Positions 48,531 to 57,402 of a stretch of 64,000 nucleotides of DNA are shown here, one piece after another. Position numbers and translations under genes: made by a program. The stretch covers positions 522,501-586,500 of the forward strand of contig NC_011894.1 of assembly GCF_000022085.1 (NCBI RefSeq). The letters are read 5' to 3'. The stretch comes from Methylobacterium nodulans ORS 2060. Its GTDB lineage: Bacteria; Pseudomonadota; Alphaproteobacteria; Rhizobiales; Beijerinckiaceae. Below the pieces are notes generated by a model that saw nothing but the letters and a program-made list of their open reading frames with translations, made no database searches and had not been told where the DNA came from. Within the stretch, counting starts at the first letter, position 1. Each line of letters opens with the position of its first letter.

Positions 48531-50921
48531 ATGCCCCGGCCGCCGCGCGACTGGCTCGATATCGGATCGGAGCCCAGCACCGGCGGCGCGGCCGGAGCTC
48601 CGCCACCGCGGCTCGCCGAGCGGGCGCGCGCGGCCCGGGATCATGTTCGGACCGGCCTCGGCGCGGTGCGTGCGGCGGCGGCGCGGGCCGCGGCGCACCC
48701 GGCCGCACGGCGGGCAGCGGCCGGCGCTGCCGCCGCATGGCGGCCGGTGCGGCGCGGCGCGGCGCGGATTCCCTGGGGACGGACGATCGCCGGCACCCTC
48801 GCGCTCGCCGCGCTCCTGATCGCCGGCCTCGTCGTCTATGCCCTCGCGACGCTGCCGGTGAATGGCGGCCTCGCGATCGAGCCGACCGCCTCCGCCCTGG
48901 TGGTGCGGGCCGAGGGCGGGCAGGCCTTCGCGACCCGCGGCGTCATCAAGGGCGCGAAGCTCAACCCCCGCGAGGTGCCGAAGGTCCTGGCTGAGGCCAT
49001 CGTCGCCATCGAGGACCGGCGCTTCTACGCGCATCACGGCATCGACCTGCGCGGGCTCGCCCGCGCGGCATTCCGCAATCTCGCGGCGGGCGGCACCCGC
49101 GAGGGCGGCAGCACGCTCACCCAGCAGCTCGTGCGGATGAGCTATCTATCGCAGGACCGCACGCTGAAGCGGAAGGTCCAGGAAGCGATCCTCGCCCTCT
49201 GGCTCGAATCGCAGCTCCCCAAGGAGGAGATCCTCACCCGCTATCTCAACGCCGCCTATTTCGGGGCGGGCGTCTACGGGGCCGACGCGGCGGCCCAGCG
49301 CTATTTCGGCAAGCCGGCCCGCGACCTCAGCTTGAGCGAAGCCGCCATGCTGGCGGGCCTCGTGCGCGCGCCCTCGCAGCTCGCGCCCCACCGCAACCTC
49401 GACGGCGCCCGCGGCCGGGCCGCCCAGGTGCTGGAGGCCATGGTGGAGACCGGGGCCATCACGCCCGCCGAGGCCGAGGCCGCCCGCAGGAACCCGGCGG
49501 CCGTGCAGGTGCCGACCGACACGCCGGTCGGCACGAACTATTTCGTCGACATGGTCGCCGACCAGGCCAAGGCCCTGATCGGCGCCGGACCGGCCGACGC
49601 CTCGCTGCGCACCACCCTCGACCTGACGCTCCAGAACATCGCCGAGAGCGTGCTCGCCCGCCGCCTCGACCAGGACGGGGAGCGGCGCAAGGTCTCCCAG
49701 GGAGCGCTCGTCGCCATGGCGACCGACGGGGCGATCCTGGCGATGGTCGGCGGACGCGACTACGCCGAGAGCCAGTTCAACCGGGTGACGCAGGCGCGCC
49801 GCCAGCCGGGCTCGATCTTCAAGCTCTTCGTCTACCTGACGGCCCTGAGGAACGGCTACCGGCCCGATTCGGTGATGATGGACCGCCCGACGCAGGTCGG
49901 CGAATGGGAGCCGGAGAATTACGGCGGGCGCTACCGGGGCGCCGTCACCCTGCGCTCCGCCTTCGCGCAGTCGATCAACACCGTGGCGGTGCAGCTCGCC
50001 GAGGCGGTCGGCATCCCGGCGGTGATCGAGACCGCCAAAGCGCTCGGCGTCCAGTCGGACCTGCCGAACCTGCCGAGCCTCGCCCTCGGCTCCGCCGAGA
50101 CGACGCTCCTCGAACTCACCCGGGCCTACGCGGCCGTGGCGGCGGGGGCCGAGAGCGTCGAGCCCTATGCCATCCGGCAGATCGCGAGCCGCGATCAGAT
50201 CCTGTACACGCGGCCCGCCACCGCGCTGCCGCCCGCCCGCGACACTGCGGCCCGGGCCGGGATGCTCGATCTCCTCGCGGCCGTGATGCGGGAGGGCACC
50301 GGCAAGGGCGCGCGCGTCGCCGTGCCCGCGGGCGGAAAGACCGGCACCACGCAGGACAACCGCGACGCGTGGTTCATCGGCTTTGCGGGCGATCTCGTGG
50401 TCGGGGTCTGGCTCGGCAACGACGACAACGCGCCGATGCAGGGCGTTACCGGCGGCGATCTGCCGGCCGCGATCTGGCGGGACTTCGTCACCCAGGCCCT
50501 CGCCGTGCGGGGCCGCGCCGCCAAGGCCCAGGCCGCCAGGCCCGAGCGGCCGCCGCCGCGGTCCGAGATGGCCGCCGCCGATCCCGACGCCGATCAGCGG
50601 CCGGGCCGCGGATCGCTGCGCGGCACCCCCTCGGTGATCGACACCGGCACCCTGAACTTGGACGGTCAGACGGTCCGGCTCCTCGGCGTGGAGGGGCTGG
50701 CGGGCCGCAACGCCCGCGAGCTCGGCCGCTATCTGCGCCGCCGCGACGTCGCCTGCCTGCCCGCCGAGGGCGGCGCCTATCGCTGCAGCCTCGACGGGCA
50801 GGACCTCTCGGAGCTGATCCTGTTCAACGGCGGCGGCCGGGCCGGCGCCGACGCGACGCCGGATCTGCTCGCGGCCGAGGAGCAGGCCCGCTCGAACCGC
50901 ATCGGGATCTGGCGGCGCTAG
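48531..50921 (+). CDS. Class A penicillin-binding protein with C-terminal SNase-like domain
   Basis: 796 residues. A basic Ala/Arg-rich cytoplasmic tail precedes one membrane helix (about residues 83-105). The GT51 transglycosylase domain has its catalytic Glu161 in AIEDRRFYAHHGID and GGSTLTQQLVRM. The transpeptidase domain has Ser428 and Lys431 in PGSIFKLFVY, SIN in AQSINTVAV and Lys603 in KTGTT. After a proline-rich linker, about residues 698-796 (VIDTGTLNLDGQTVRLLGVE to EQARSNRIGIWR) resemble a staphylococcal-nuclease-fold domain, without obvious full catalytic Arg/Glu set. It builds peptidoglycan in the periplasm. Confidence 0.9.
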   Translation: MPRPPRDWLDIGSEPSTGGAAGAPPPRLAERARAARDHVRTGLGAVRAAAARAAAHPAARRAAAGAAAAWRPVRRGAARIPWGRTIAGTLALAALLIAGLVVYALATLPVNGGLAIEPTASALVVRAEGGQAFATRGVIKGAKLNPREVPKVLAEAIVAIEDRRFYAHHGIDLRGLARAAFRNLAAGGTREGGSTLTQQLVRMSYLSQDRTLKRKVQEAILALWLESQLPKEEILTRYLNAAYFGAGVYGADAAAQRYFGKPARDLSLSEAAMLAGLVRAPSQLAPHRNLDGARGRAAQVLEAMVETGAITPAEAEAARRNPAAVQVPTDTPVGTNYFVDMVADQAKALIGAGPADASLRTTLDLTLQNIAESVLARRLDQDGERRKVSQGALVAMATDGAILAMVGGRDYAESQFNRVTQARRQPGSIFKLFVYLTALRNGYRPDSVMMDRPTQVGEWEPENYGGRYRGAVTLRSAFAQSINTVAVQLAEAVGIPAVIETAKALGVQSDLPNLPSLALGSAETTLLELTRAYAAVAAGAESVEPYAIRQIASRDQILYTRPATALPPARDTAARAGMLDLLAAVMREGTGKGARVAVPAGGKTGTTQDNRDAWFIGFAGDLVVGVWLGNDDNAPMQGVTGGDLPAAIWRDFVTQALAVRGRAAKAQAARPERPPPRSEMAAADPDADQRPGRGSLRGTPSVIDTGTLNLDGQTVRLLGVEGLAGRNARELGRYLRRRDVACLPAEGGAYRCSLDGQDLSELILFNGGGRAGADATPDLLAAEEQARSNRIGIWRR

Positions 50922-50958
50922 AGCCATTTCCGACGAAGCGGCAAACCCAAGCACCGGA

Positions 50959-51531
50959 TCACTGGCATTGTGGCGCCGTTTCGACGAGGTCTCGCTTGGG
51001 ATCGATTGTACGGAGATCGAAGTTACGCATCAGCGGGACGTAAGTGCCGGTCTCGGAGGTCTTTATGTAGGTCGTGGCCAGAACAGGTCCGCTGGCAAAT
51101 GGCCCCGCACGGCAGCCCTCAGTGCGGACTTCCAGGTTCACCTCGCCCCTCCCTCCTTGCTCCGCCTTCTGTCGGAACAGGGATGATCTGAAGGCTGTGA
51201 GGCGATTCGCATCGGCACTCGTCAATCGATAGGCCGAAATTCTCCGGTCCGCCTTGACGCTACCGACATCGGCGACGGTCGGATCGTTGATCTCCTCAAG
51301 GTCGAATTCTTCCGTCTGGTCAGGGCCGTTATTGATCCGGCCGATGAAGCGAAGCACAACGCGACGAGGCAACATGGCTTTCGGCAGCTCCACCGCTGCA
51401 CGCAATGCTCGTGGATCTGTCACACGGAAGTCGATCGCCGAGAGCTTCAGCATGGACGTGACCGGCACGTACCCGCAAGCCGCCAACGCGGAAATGAGAA
51501 CGGCCGAAACAGAATGGCGAATAGTGCCCAC
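50959..51531 (-). CDS. Hypothetical lipoprotein
   Basis: A GTG at 51531 begins a lipoprotein signal peptide (GTIRHSVSAVLISALAACGY) with lipobox LAAC, giving 190 residues. The mature part is beta-rich (PRRVVLRFIGRINNGPDQTE) with two cysteines. No family recognised. Base composition is lower in GC than neighbours. Longer in-frame starts would hide the lipoprotein signal, so this start is preferred. Confidence 0.6.
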   Translation of the reverse strand: MGTIRHSVSAVLISALAACGYVPVTSMLKLSAIDFRVTDPRALRAAVELPKAMLPRRVVLRFIGRINNGPDQTEEFDLEEINDPTVADVGSVKADRRISAYRLTSADANRLTAFRSSLFRQKAEQGGRGEVNLEVRTEGCRAGPFASGPVLATTYIKTSETGTYVPLMRNFDLRTIDPKRDLVETAPQCQ

Positions 51532-51926
51532 GGGATTGTTCCGCTGCTTGATTTGGCAGAGAGAGGACGCGAATGAACTCAACGCGCCGCGCTTTGCCTG
51601 ATTACGCCAGGCCAGCATTAAGGTCATTCCTGAGTTGTTGTCCCGCACGGTCTGCTCCGCTGGGCCAGGGCATGCTTGCCTGCTTTGTCGCCATGCGAGT
51701 TCGCGAAGCCCATGATCGCCGCCCGTTACACGTACATTACGGCAGACGCACATTTCCCTTTTGTAAGACGGGACACTCGGGCTCTCCGAGAGGTGCCCGA
51801 CGGACTTGAGGGCATCGATCCATCGGATGTCCGGACGGAGATTCGGTGTCGGACAAACCCCAGCCGGCCAGGAACCCCCTCCTGCCAGGGCGCATTGACC
51901 CGCACACCCGACTGGGAGGGGCCGGC

Positions 51927-52814
51927 ATGGCGCAGCAGATCCCGATTTCCCCCGAGGCGCGGGCCGACGGCCCGGCCGGTCCGGACGGCACCCACGCCAT
52001 CGCGCCGGACGTCGCCTATCAGCGCCTCACCCTCGTGAACGTGATCTTCGTCGGGCCGCCCGGGGCCGGCGACCGCGGCTGGGTGCTGATCGATGCGGGC
52101 ATCCTGGGTTCCCGGACCGCGATCGAGCGGGCGGCGACCGCCCGGTTCGGCGAGGGCGCGCGGCCCTCCGCGATCCTGCTGACCCACGGCCATTTCGATC
52201 ATGTCGGGGTGCTGGAGGATCTTGCGATGGCCTGGGATGCGCCGGTCTGGGCGCACCCGCTGGAGAAGCCCTATCTCGACGGCAGCGCCTCCTATCCGCG
52301 GCCGGATCCGCGGGTGGGCGGCGGGCTGTTCTCCCTGATCTCGCCGCTCTTCCCGACGAAGCCCGTCGATGTCGGCGAGCGCCTGCACCTGCTGCCGCAG
52401 GACGGCAGCGTGCCGCCCCTGCCGGGCTGGCGCTGGCTGCACACGCCCGGCCATTCGGTCGGCCATGTCTCCTTCTGGCGGCCGGTCGACCGGCTGCTGG
52501 TGGCGGGCGATGCCTTCGTCACCACGGCGCAGGAATCCGTCTATGCGGTCGCGCTGCAGGAGCCGGAGCTGCACGGGCCGCCCCGCTACCTGACGCTCGA
52601 CTGGGAGGCGGCGCACGGTTCCGTCGAGGCGCTGGCGCGGCTGCGGCCCGAGACCGCCATCACCGGGCACGGGCGCCCGCTCAGGGGGCCCGGCCTGCGG
52701 GAGGGGCTCGACGCGCTGGCGCGCGATTTCGTCATCGTGGCGGTGCCCCGCGACGGCCGCTACGTGGAGACGCCCGCGCGGGCCGAGGACGGATCGGCCT
52801 ATCGGCGCGCCTGA
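51927..52814 (+). CDS. Metallo-beta-lactamase fold hydrolase
   Basis: ATG 51927, behind GGGAGGGG, gives 295 residues; a GTG at 51846 would add 27. The zinc motif THGHFDHVG, later His in HTPGHSVGHVSFW, Asp in VAGDAFV and TGHGRPL make a complete active site. Substrate unknown; the family includes thioesterases, lactonases and hydrolases of many kinds. Cytoplasmic, as there is no signal peptide. Confidence 0.85.
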   Translation: MAQQIPISPEARADGPAGPDGTHAIAPDVAYQRLTLVNVIFVGPPGAGDRGWVLIDAGILGSRTAIERAATARFGEGARPSAILLTHGHFDHVGVLEDLAMAWDAPVWAHPLEKPYLDGSASYPRPDPRVGGGLFSLISPLFPTKPVDVGERLHLLPQDGSVPPLPGWRWLHTPGHSVGHVSFWRPVDRLLVAGDAFVTTAQESVYAVALQEPELHGPPRYLTLDWEAAHGSVEALARLRPETAITGHGRPLRGPGLREGLDALARDFVIVAVPRDGRYVETPARAEDGSAYRRA

Positions 52815-52944
52815 GGCTGCGGCGCAGGGGGATCGGCCACGCGGTCGATCCCGGGCCCTTTCCCGGTGGCGGCTGGCCCAGAGACGGTCTCCCAGCGGAG
52901 CATTCGGAGACCGTGGTCTCGCCCGGCCTCCCGTCGCCCGCTCT

Positions 52945-53175
52945 CCCTGTCCCGGGCGCATGCAGCGTCAGCGGAATGCGACCCGGGACCCAGCACAAGG
53001 AGCCGCGAAGCGACCGCTTTGCAGCGCCGTTGCCGGAATATTGAGCCGCTGCGCGGCGAGTCCTCATGCTGGTTTCCGGATCTCCTTCCGCTGACGCTGC
53101 AGTCGTGCAGGCCCGAACGGGCCCGGAAAGAGGGAGCGGGGGGGGGCGGAGACCCTGTGATCCGGTCTGCGAAGG
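52945..53175. repeat. Palindromic element family 2, uninterrupted copy
   Basis: A hairpin of GTCCCGGG..CCCGGGAC (52949-52989) opens the element. GCAGCGTCAGCGGAA (52962-52976) is repeated as its exact reverse complement at 53086-53100, so the element is itself a long imperfect palindrome. It matches 5641-5768 plus 7171-7240 in order. It fills most of the 400-bp gap between two convergent genes. Confidence 0.85.
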
Positions 53176-53215
53176 ATCCGTTCGGATTTGTCGGATGTCT
53201 GGACGGAGAACCGGG

Positions 53216-54076
53216 CTACCCCTCTCCCGGACCTCCGCTCGCGAGCCACACGGCGAGGAGCCGGCCGACATCCTCGGCGGCCGCGGCAGCGACGCGCTTC
53301 GTCTCGGCGTGGTGCGGCGCGCCGCCGTCGAAGCCCGCGGCGTAGTTGGTCACGATCGACAGGGCGGCGACCCGCAGGCCGAAGAACCGCGCCAGGATCA
53401 CCTCCGGCACCGTCGACATGCCGACGAGATCGGCCCCGAGCCGGCCCGCCATGCGGATCTCCGCCGGCGTCTCGAAGCTCGGGCCCAAGAACCACGCATA
53501 GACGCCCTCGTGGAGCACGAGGTCAGCCGCCGCGGCGGCCCCGTGCAGGCTTTTCCGCAGACCGGGATCATAGGCGTCGACCATCGGCACGAAGCGCGCC
53601 TCCGAGTGTTCGCCGATGAGCGGGTTGAGCCCCGACAGGTTGAGGTGGTCGGTGATGAGCGCAAGTCGGCCGGGGCCGGCTTCGTGGCGCAGGGAGCCCG
53701 CCGCGTTGGTGAGGAGGAGCGGCGGTGCGCCGAGGGCCGCCAGGACACCGAGGGGAACCCGCATGGCCGCGGCATCGCCCTGCTCGTAAGCGTGCGCCCG
53801 GCCCTGGAACAGCAGCACGGGCCGGCCGCCGAGATCGCCCGCCACCAGCTGCCCGGCATGACCCGAGACCCCCGAGACCGGGAAGTGCGGGATCTCCGCG
53901 TAGGGCAGGATCCGGGGCGCCTCGATGCGCGCCGCAAGCGGCCCGAGGCCGGTGCCGGCCACGACGGCGAGCGCGAAGGGGCCGCCGAAGCCGCCCGCCC
54001 GCAGGCGCGCCACGGCTTGCCCGACGCGCGGATCCGCGGCGGCCCCGGCTGCGCTCGGGTCCGCACCTCGGCTCAT
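53216..54076 (-). CDS. punA: Purine-nucleoside phosphorylase
   Basis: 286 residues. Motifs of the trimeric PNP/MTAP family are present: VVAGTGLGPLA, SGVSGHAGQLV, LLFQGRAHAYEQGD, LLTNAAGSLR, LITDHLNLSG, and FLGPSFETPAEIRMAGRLGA then VGMSTVPEVILA. It phosphorolyses purine nucleosides for salvage. It overlaps the cytidine deaminase gene by 4 bases. Confidence 0.9.
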   Translation of the reverse strand: MSRGADPSAAGAAADPRVGQAVARLRAGGFGGPFALAVVAGTGLGPLAARIEAPRILPYAEIPHFPVSGVSGHAGQLVAGDLGGRPVLLFQGRAHAYEQGDAAAMRVPLGVLAALGAPPLLLTNAAGSLRHEAGPGRLALITDHLNLSGLNPLIGEHSEARFVPMVDAYDPGLRKSLHGAAAAADLVLHEGVYAWFLGPSFETPAEIRMAGRLGADLVGMSTVPEVILARFFGLRVAALSIVTNYAAGFDGGAPHHAETKRVAAAAAEDVGRLLAVWLASGGPGEG

Positions 54077-54480
54077 GCGCCGACCCCGAGATTGTCGGGG
54101 CCGAACGACACCGGCAGCAACGCATCGAGGGTAAAGCTGCGGCGTAAGCCCTCGGGCCCCGCCACGTGGACCGGTGCATCCGGAGCGGCGAATTCGCGGA
54201 TGCGCTGGCGGCAGGCGCCGCAGGGCGTGACCAGCGCCTCGCCGTCGCCGAGGACGAGGATGGCGGCGATGCGCCGTCCTCCGCCCGCCACCATGGCGGC
54301 GATGGCGCCCGCCTCCGCGCAGGTGCCGACCGGGTAGGCCGCGTTCTCGACGTTGCAGCCGGCATGGACGGCGCCCGTCTCGTCCAGCACCGCCGCCCCC
54401 ACGCGGAAGCCCGAATAGGGCGCGTGGGCGCGGGCCTGCACGGCCAGGGCGGCGGAGAACAGGGCGTCGATCGGGCTCAT
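54073..54480 (-). CDS. cdd: Cytidine deaminase
   Basis: 135 residues from ATG 54480. HAPYSGFRVGAAV, GCNVENAAYPVGTCAEAGAI (catalytic Cys..Glu) and TPCGACRQRI (zinc cysteines) define a CDA. It deaminates cytidine and deoxycytidine in pyrimidine salvage and is coupled to the phosphorylase gene. Confidence 0.93.
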   Translation of the reverse strand: MSPIDALFSAALAVQARAHAPYSGFRVGAAVLDETGAVHAGCNVENAAYPVGTCAEAGAIAAMVAGGGRRIAAILVLGDGEALVTPCGACRQRIREFAAPDAPVHVAGPEGLRRSFTLDALLPVSFGPDNLGVGA

Positions 54481-54599
54481 GCGGTCCGGCACGGTCGGCA
54501 TACGGCCCGATGATTGCCCGGGACCGGGGCGGGCTGTCGAGCCCCCGGCCCGTCGTCGCGCCGCAATCCGGGATGGTCCCGGCGCCGGAGGCGCCGCGC

Positions 54600-55454
54600 T
54601 CACTCGGCGACGAGCCGCGTGCTCTCGCGGAAGGGGTGAGCCGGATAGGTGCCGATGATGCGCAGCTCGCGGGAGAAGAAGGAGAGCTCGTCGAGGGCGC
54701 GGCGCAGGGGCGCCTCCTCGGGATGGCCGTCCACCTCGGCGTAGAACTGCGTCGCGGTGAACTGGCCCTCGACCATGTAGCTCTCGAGCTTCGTCATGTT
54801 GACGCCGTTCGTCGCGAAGCCCCCGAGCGCCTTGTAGAGCGCGGCCGGCAGGTTGCGGACCCGGAACACGAAGCTCGTCACGGTCGGCCCGCTTTCGGGC
54901 GGGGGCGGTGACGGCTCGCGGGCGAGCACCACGAAGCGGGTGGTGTTGTGGGCCTCGTCCTCCACGTCCTCCTCGATGATGCTCAGTCCGTAGATCTCGG
55001 CGGCGAGCCGCGGCGAGAGGCTGGCGCGGGTCGGGTCGCCGCTCAGCGCCACCTCGCGGGCGGCGCCCGCCGTGTCGGCGGCCACCACGGCCTTCAGCCC
55101 GCGGCGGCGGATCACCTTGCGGCACTGGCCGAGGGCGTGGACGTGGCTGTAGACCGTGCGGATCTTCTCCGGGTCGGCGCCCGGCAGCGCCATCAGCTGG
55201 AAGTGGATCGGCAGGAACTGCTCGCCGACGATGTGCAGGCCGGAGGCCGGCAGCAGGTGATGGATGTCCGCCACGCGGCCCGCGATGGAATTCTCGATCG
55301 GGATCATGCCGAGATCGGCGGTGCCGTCCGAGACCGCGGTCAGCGCATCCTCGAAGGTGGCGCAGGGCAGCGGCGTCCAGTCCGGATAGGCCTCGGCGCA
55401 GATGATGTGCGAGTTCGCGCCGGGCTCGCCCTGGTAGGAGATCGTCCTGGTCAT
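54600..55454 (-). CDS. pheA: Prephenate dehydratase
   Basis: 284 residues. The catalytic domain has ISYQGEPGANSHI, DLGMIPIENSIAGRV and NTTRFVVLA; the C-terminal ACT domain (about residues 195-275) has LYKALGGFATNGVNMTKLES and senses phenylalanine. It converts prephenate to phenylpyruvate in phenylalanine synthesis and has no chorismate mutase domain. It is downstream of kdsB, separated by two hairpins. Confidence 0.95.
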   Translation of the reverse strand: MTRTISYQGEPGANSHIICAEAYPDWTPLPCATFEDALTAVSDGTADLGMIPIENSIAGRVADIHHLLPASGLHIVGEQFLPIHFQLMALPGADPEKIRTVYSHVHALGQCRKVIRRRGLKAVVAADTAGAAREVALSGDPTRASLSPRLAAEIYGLSIIEEDVEDEAHNTTRFVVLAREPSPPPPESGPTVTSFVFRVRNLPAALYKALGGFATNGVNMTKLESYMVEGQFTATQFYAEVDGHPEEAPLRRALDELSFFSRELRIIGTYPAHPFRESTRLVAE

Positions 55455-55480
55455 GGGGAGGGAGAAGGCCTTCCGTCATA

Positions 55481-55516
55481 CGAAATCCGGATGATTGCTT
55501 CGCAATGCGGATTTCG
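55481..55516. repeat. Hairpin upstream of pheA
   Basis: CGAAATCCG (55481-55489) pairs with CGGATTTCG (55508-55516), with an inner ATTGC/GCAAT stem. It starts 27 bases before the pheA start codon on the transcript side and might act in its leader. Confidence 0.7.
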
Positions 55517-55545
55517 GCTTCGCTCAATCGCCGCGCGGGCTTGGT

Positions 55546-55583
55546 GATACGGTTTCCGAACCGATCGGTTCGGAAACCGTATC
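55546..55583. terminator. Perfect 38-bp palindrome overlapping the kdsB stop
   Basis: Arms GATACGGTTTCCGAACCGA and its exact complement form one uninterrupted palindrome, reaching into the kdsB stop codon (55582-55584). Candidate terminator or a small mobile repeat; the GGTTTCCG word recalls the ends of palindromic family 1. Confidence 0.65.
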
Positions 55584-56325
55584 AGTTGAGGCGCCGCGCC
55601 GCCATCACGGCGCGGGCGCGGTCGAGGTCGTGGGGGGTGTCGACGCCGAGCGGCACGTCGTCGACCACCACCGCATCGATCCGCATGCCGGCTTCGAGGG
55701 CCCGCAGCTGCTCGAGCTTCTCGCGCCGCTCCAGCACGCTCGGGCTCAAGGAGACGAAGCGCTCCAGGGCCCGGCGACGATAGGCGTAGAGGCCGATATG
55801 GTGGTAGAGCGGCCCCTCGCCCCAGGGGGCGGTGGCGCGGGTGAAGTAGAGGGCGCGCAGCCGGGTCGGCGTGATCGGCGAGCCCACGAGCTTGACCACG
55901 CTCGGCTCGGTCCGCTCCTCGTCGCGGGTGATCACCGCGCAGAGGGTGGCGATGTCCACCGCCCTGTCGGCGAGCGGCGTCACGGCGGCCGCGACGATGC
56001 CGGGATCGATCGTCGGCAGGTCGCCCTGCAGGTTCACCACCACGTCGTGGCGGCCCTCGGGGTCGATGATGCCGAGGGCCTCGGCGAGGCGATCGGAGCC
56101 GGAAGGATGGTCGGGCCGCGTCAGCACCGCGAGCCCCCCGACCGCCTCCACCGCCGCCACGACCGTCGGCGCATCGGTGCAGACCACCACGGGGCCGAGG
56201 CCGGCCGCGATGGCGCGGCGCCAGACATGCACGATCATCGGCTCGCCGCAGATATCCGCCAGCGGCTTGTCCGGCAGGCGTGTGGCGCCGAGGCGGGCGG
56301 GGATCAGGATCAGGGGATCGGACAT
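55582..56325 (-). CDS. kdsB: 3-deoxy-manno-octulosonate cytidylyltransferase
   Basis: 247 residues from ATG 56325. [65 protein letters not shown] and [20 protein letters not shown] are diagnostic. It activates Kdo as CMP-Kdo for lipopolysaccharide. Next to pheA and a cytochrome c gene, an order common in Rhizobiales. Confidence 0.95.
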   Translation of the reverse strand: MSDPLILIPARLGATRLPDKPLADICGEPMIVHVWRRAIAAGLGPVVVCTDAPTVVAAVEAVGGLAVLTRPDHPSGSDRLAEALGIIDPEGRHDVVVNLQGDLPTIDPGIVAAAVTPLADRAVDIATLCAVITRDEERTEPSVVKLVGSPITPTRLRALYFTRATAPWGEGPLYHHIGLYAYRRRALERFVSLSPSVLERREKLEQLRALEAGMRIDAVVVDDVPLGVDTPHDLDRARAVMAARRLN

Positions 56326-56632
56326 GGTCGATCGGGTCTGGGGCGCGAGGACTGGCCGGCTGTTCGAGCCGCTCCATAGAGCATTTTCGGCCAATCCCGC
56401 CACCGCCGCCGCGCGCGGCGGGACGGCGGCGGCCCGCCGCACCGGGGGCGCTCTCCACATGCCGCTCCCTCTGCGACCAACCGACATTGCCGCAAGCCAT
56501 TGTCAACGCCGCAGGAGAACGGCTAAGCACCCGCCCGTGTTGTTCCCGTGCGCGCGGCCCTGATGCGGCCGTCCCGACTACCCCCAACCGCCTACGAGGC
56601 CCTGCTCGTTCGAGCACCGGAGCTGCCGAGAC
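56326..56632. promoter_or_regulatory. Divergent promoter region between kdsB and the cytochrome c gene
   Basis: About 307 bp with no supportable gene. It must hold promoters for both divergent genes, but no clear -35/-10 pair or operator was identified. Confidence 0.4.
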
Positions 56633-57175
56633 ATGGATTCCTTCGAGCTTAACAAGGTCGCCGGTGCCGTGCTCGGCACGCTGTTGTTCGCGATGGGCAC
56701 GGGCTTCCTCGCCGAGCTGATCTACAAGCCGAAGCCCGCGGGGGATCACGGCTACCCGCTGCCCGCGGCCCAGGAGGAGCCGGCCGGCGGGGGGGCCGCC
56801 GAAGCCGCCAAGGAGGAGCCCCTGCCGGTGCGCCTCGCGAGCGCGGATGCGGCCAAGGGCCAGTCGGCCGCCAAGAAGTGCGCCGCCTGCCACAGCTTCG
56901 ACAAGGGCGGCCCGAACAAGGTCGGCCCGAACCTCTGGGGCATCGTCGGCCGGCCGAAGGGCAGCCACGAGGGCTTCAACTACTCGGCCGCCATGAAGGC
57001 CAAGGGCGGCGATTGGTCCTATGACGACCTCGACCATTTCATCCACGCGCCGAAGGGCTTCGTGTCGGGCACGATCATGGCCTTCGCGGGCGTGCCCTCG
57101 GGCGCCGAGCGCGCCGACATCCTGGCCTACCTGAAGACGCTCTCGGACAAGCCGGTGGACTTCCCCAAGCCCTGA
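56633..57175 (+). CDS. Membrane-anchored cytochrome c (CycM/c552-like)
   Basis: 180 residues. An uncleaved N-terminal membrane helix (KVAGAVLGTLLFAMGTGFLA) and an Ala/Glu/Pro linker precede a class I cytochrome c domain with heme motif CAACH, KVGPNLWGIVGR and distal Met in GTIMAFAG. It passes electrons in the periplasm, probably from the bc1 complex to an oxidase, as CycM does. Confidence 0.92.
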   Translation: MDSFELNKVAGAVLGTLLFAMGTGFLAELIYKPKPAGDHGYPLPAAQEEPAGGGAAEAAKEEPLPVRLASADAAKGQSAAKKCAACHSFDKGGPNKVGPNLWGIVGRPKGSHEGFNYSAAMKAKGGDWSYDDLDHFIHAPKGFVSGTIMAFAGVPSGAERADILAYLKTLSDKPVDFPKP

Positions 57176-57194
57176 CCGGGCGCGGGATGCGGGA

Positions 57195-57224
57195 CGAAAG
57201 GCCGGGCTCCCGCCCGGCCTTTCG
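57195..57224 (+). terminator. Rho-independent-like terminator after cytochrome c
   Basis: CGAAAGGCCGGGC (57195-57207) pairs with GCCCGGCCTTTCG (57212-57224) around a short loop. It starts 20 bases after the stop codon. The rest of the gap to 57402 includes three GACCTGC repeats with a 15-base period (57264-57300). Confidence 0.8.
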
Positions 57225-57402
57225 CGTTTCGGAAGGCGAAGCGCGGGATCCCGGGCGGGCGGGGACCTGCGCGCCTGAGACCTGCGCGCTTGCGACCTGC
57301 TTGGGGCGGGTGGCGCGGGGGGATCACGGGACTTAAGAACAGGGGCGACCCCACGACGGCCCGGCCCATCCGGCCGGGCGCCCAGCCGGAGGATCCCCCC
57401 GC

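Noticed and set aside
53220..53235. Another CCCCTCTCCCG hairpin
   Set aside because: Only one arm is present; the pairing arm is missing and the bases are the last codons of the phosphorylase gene.
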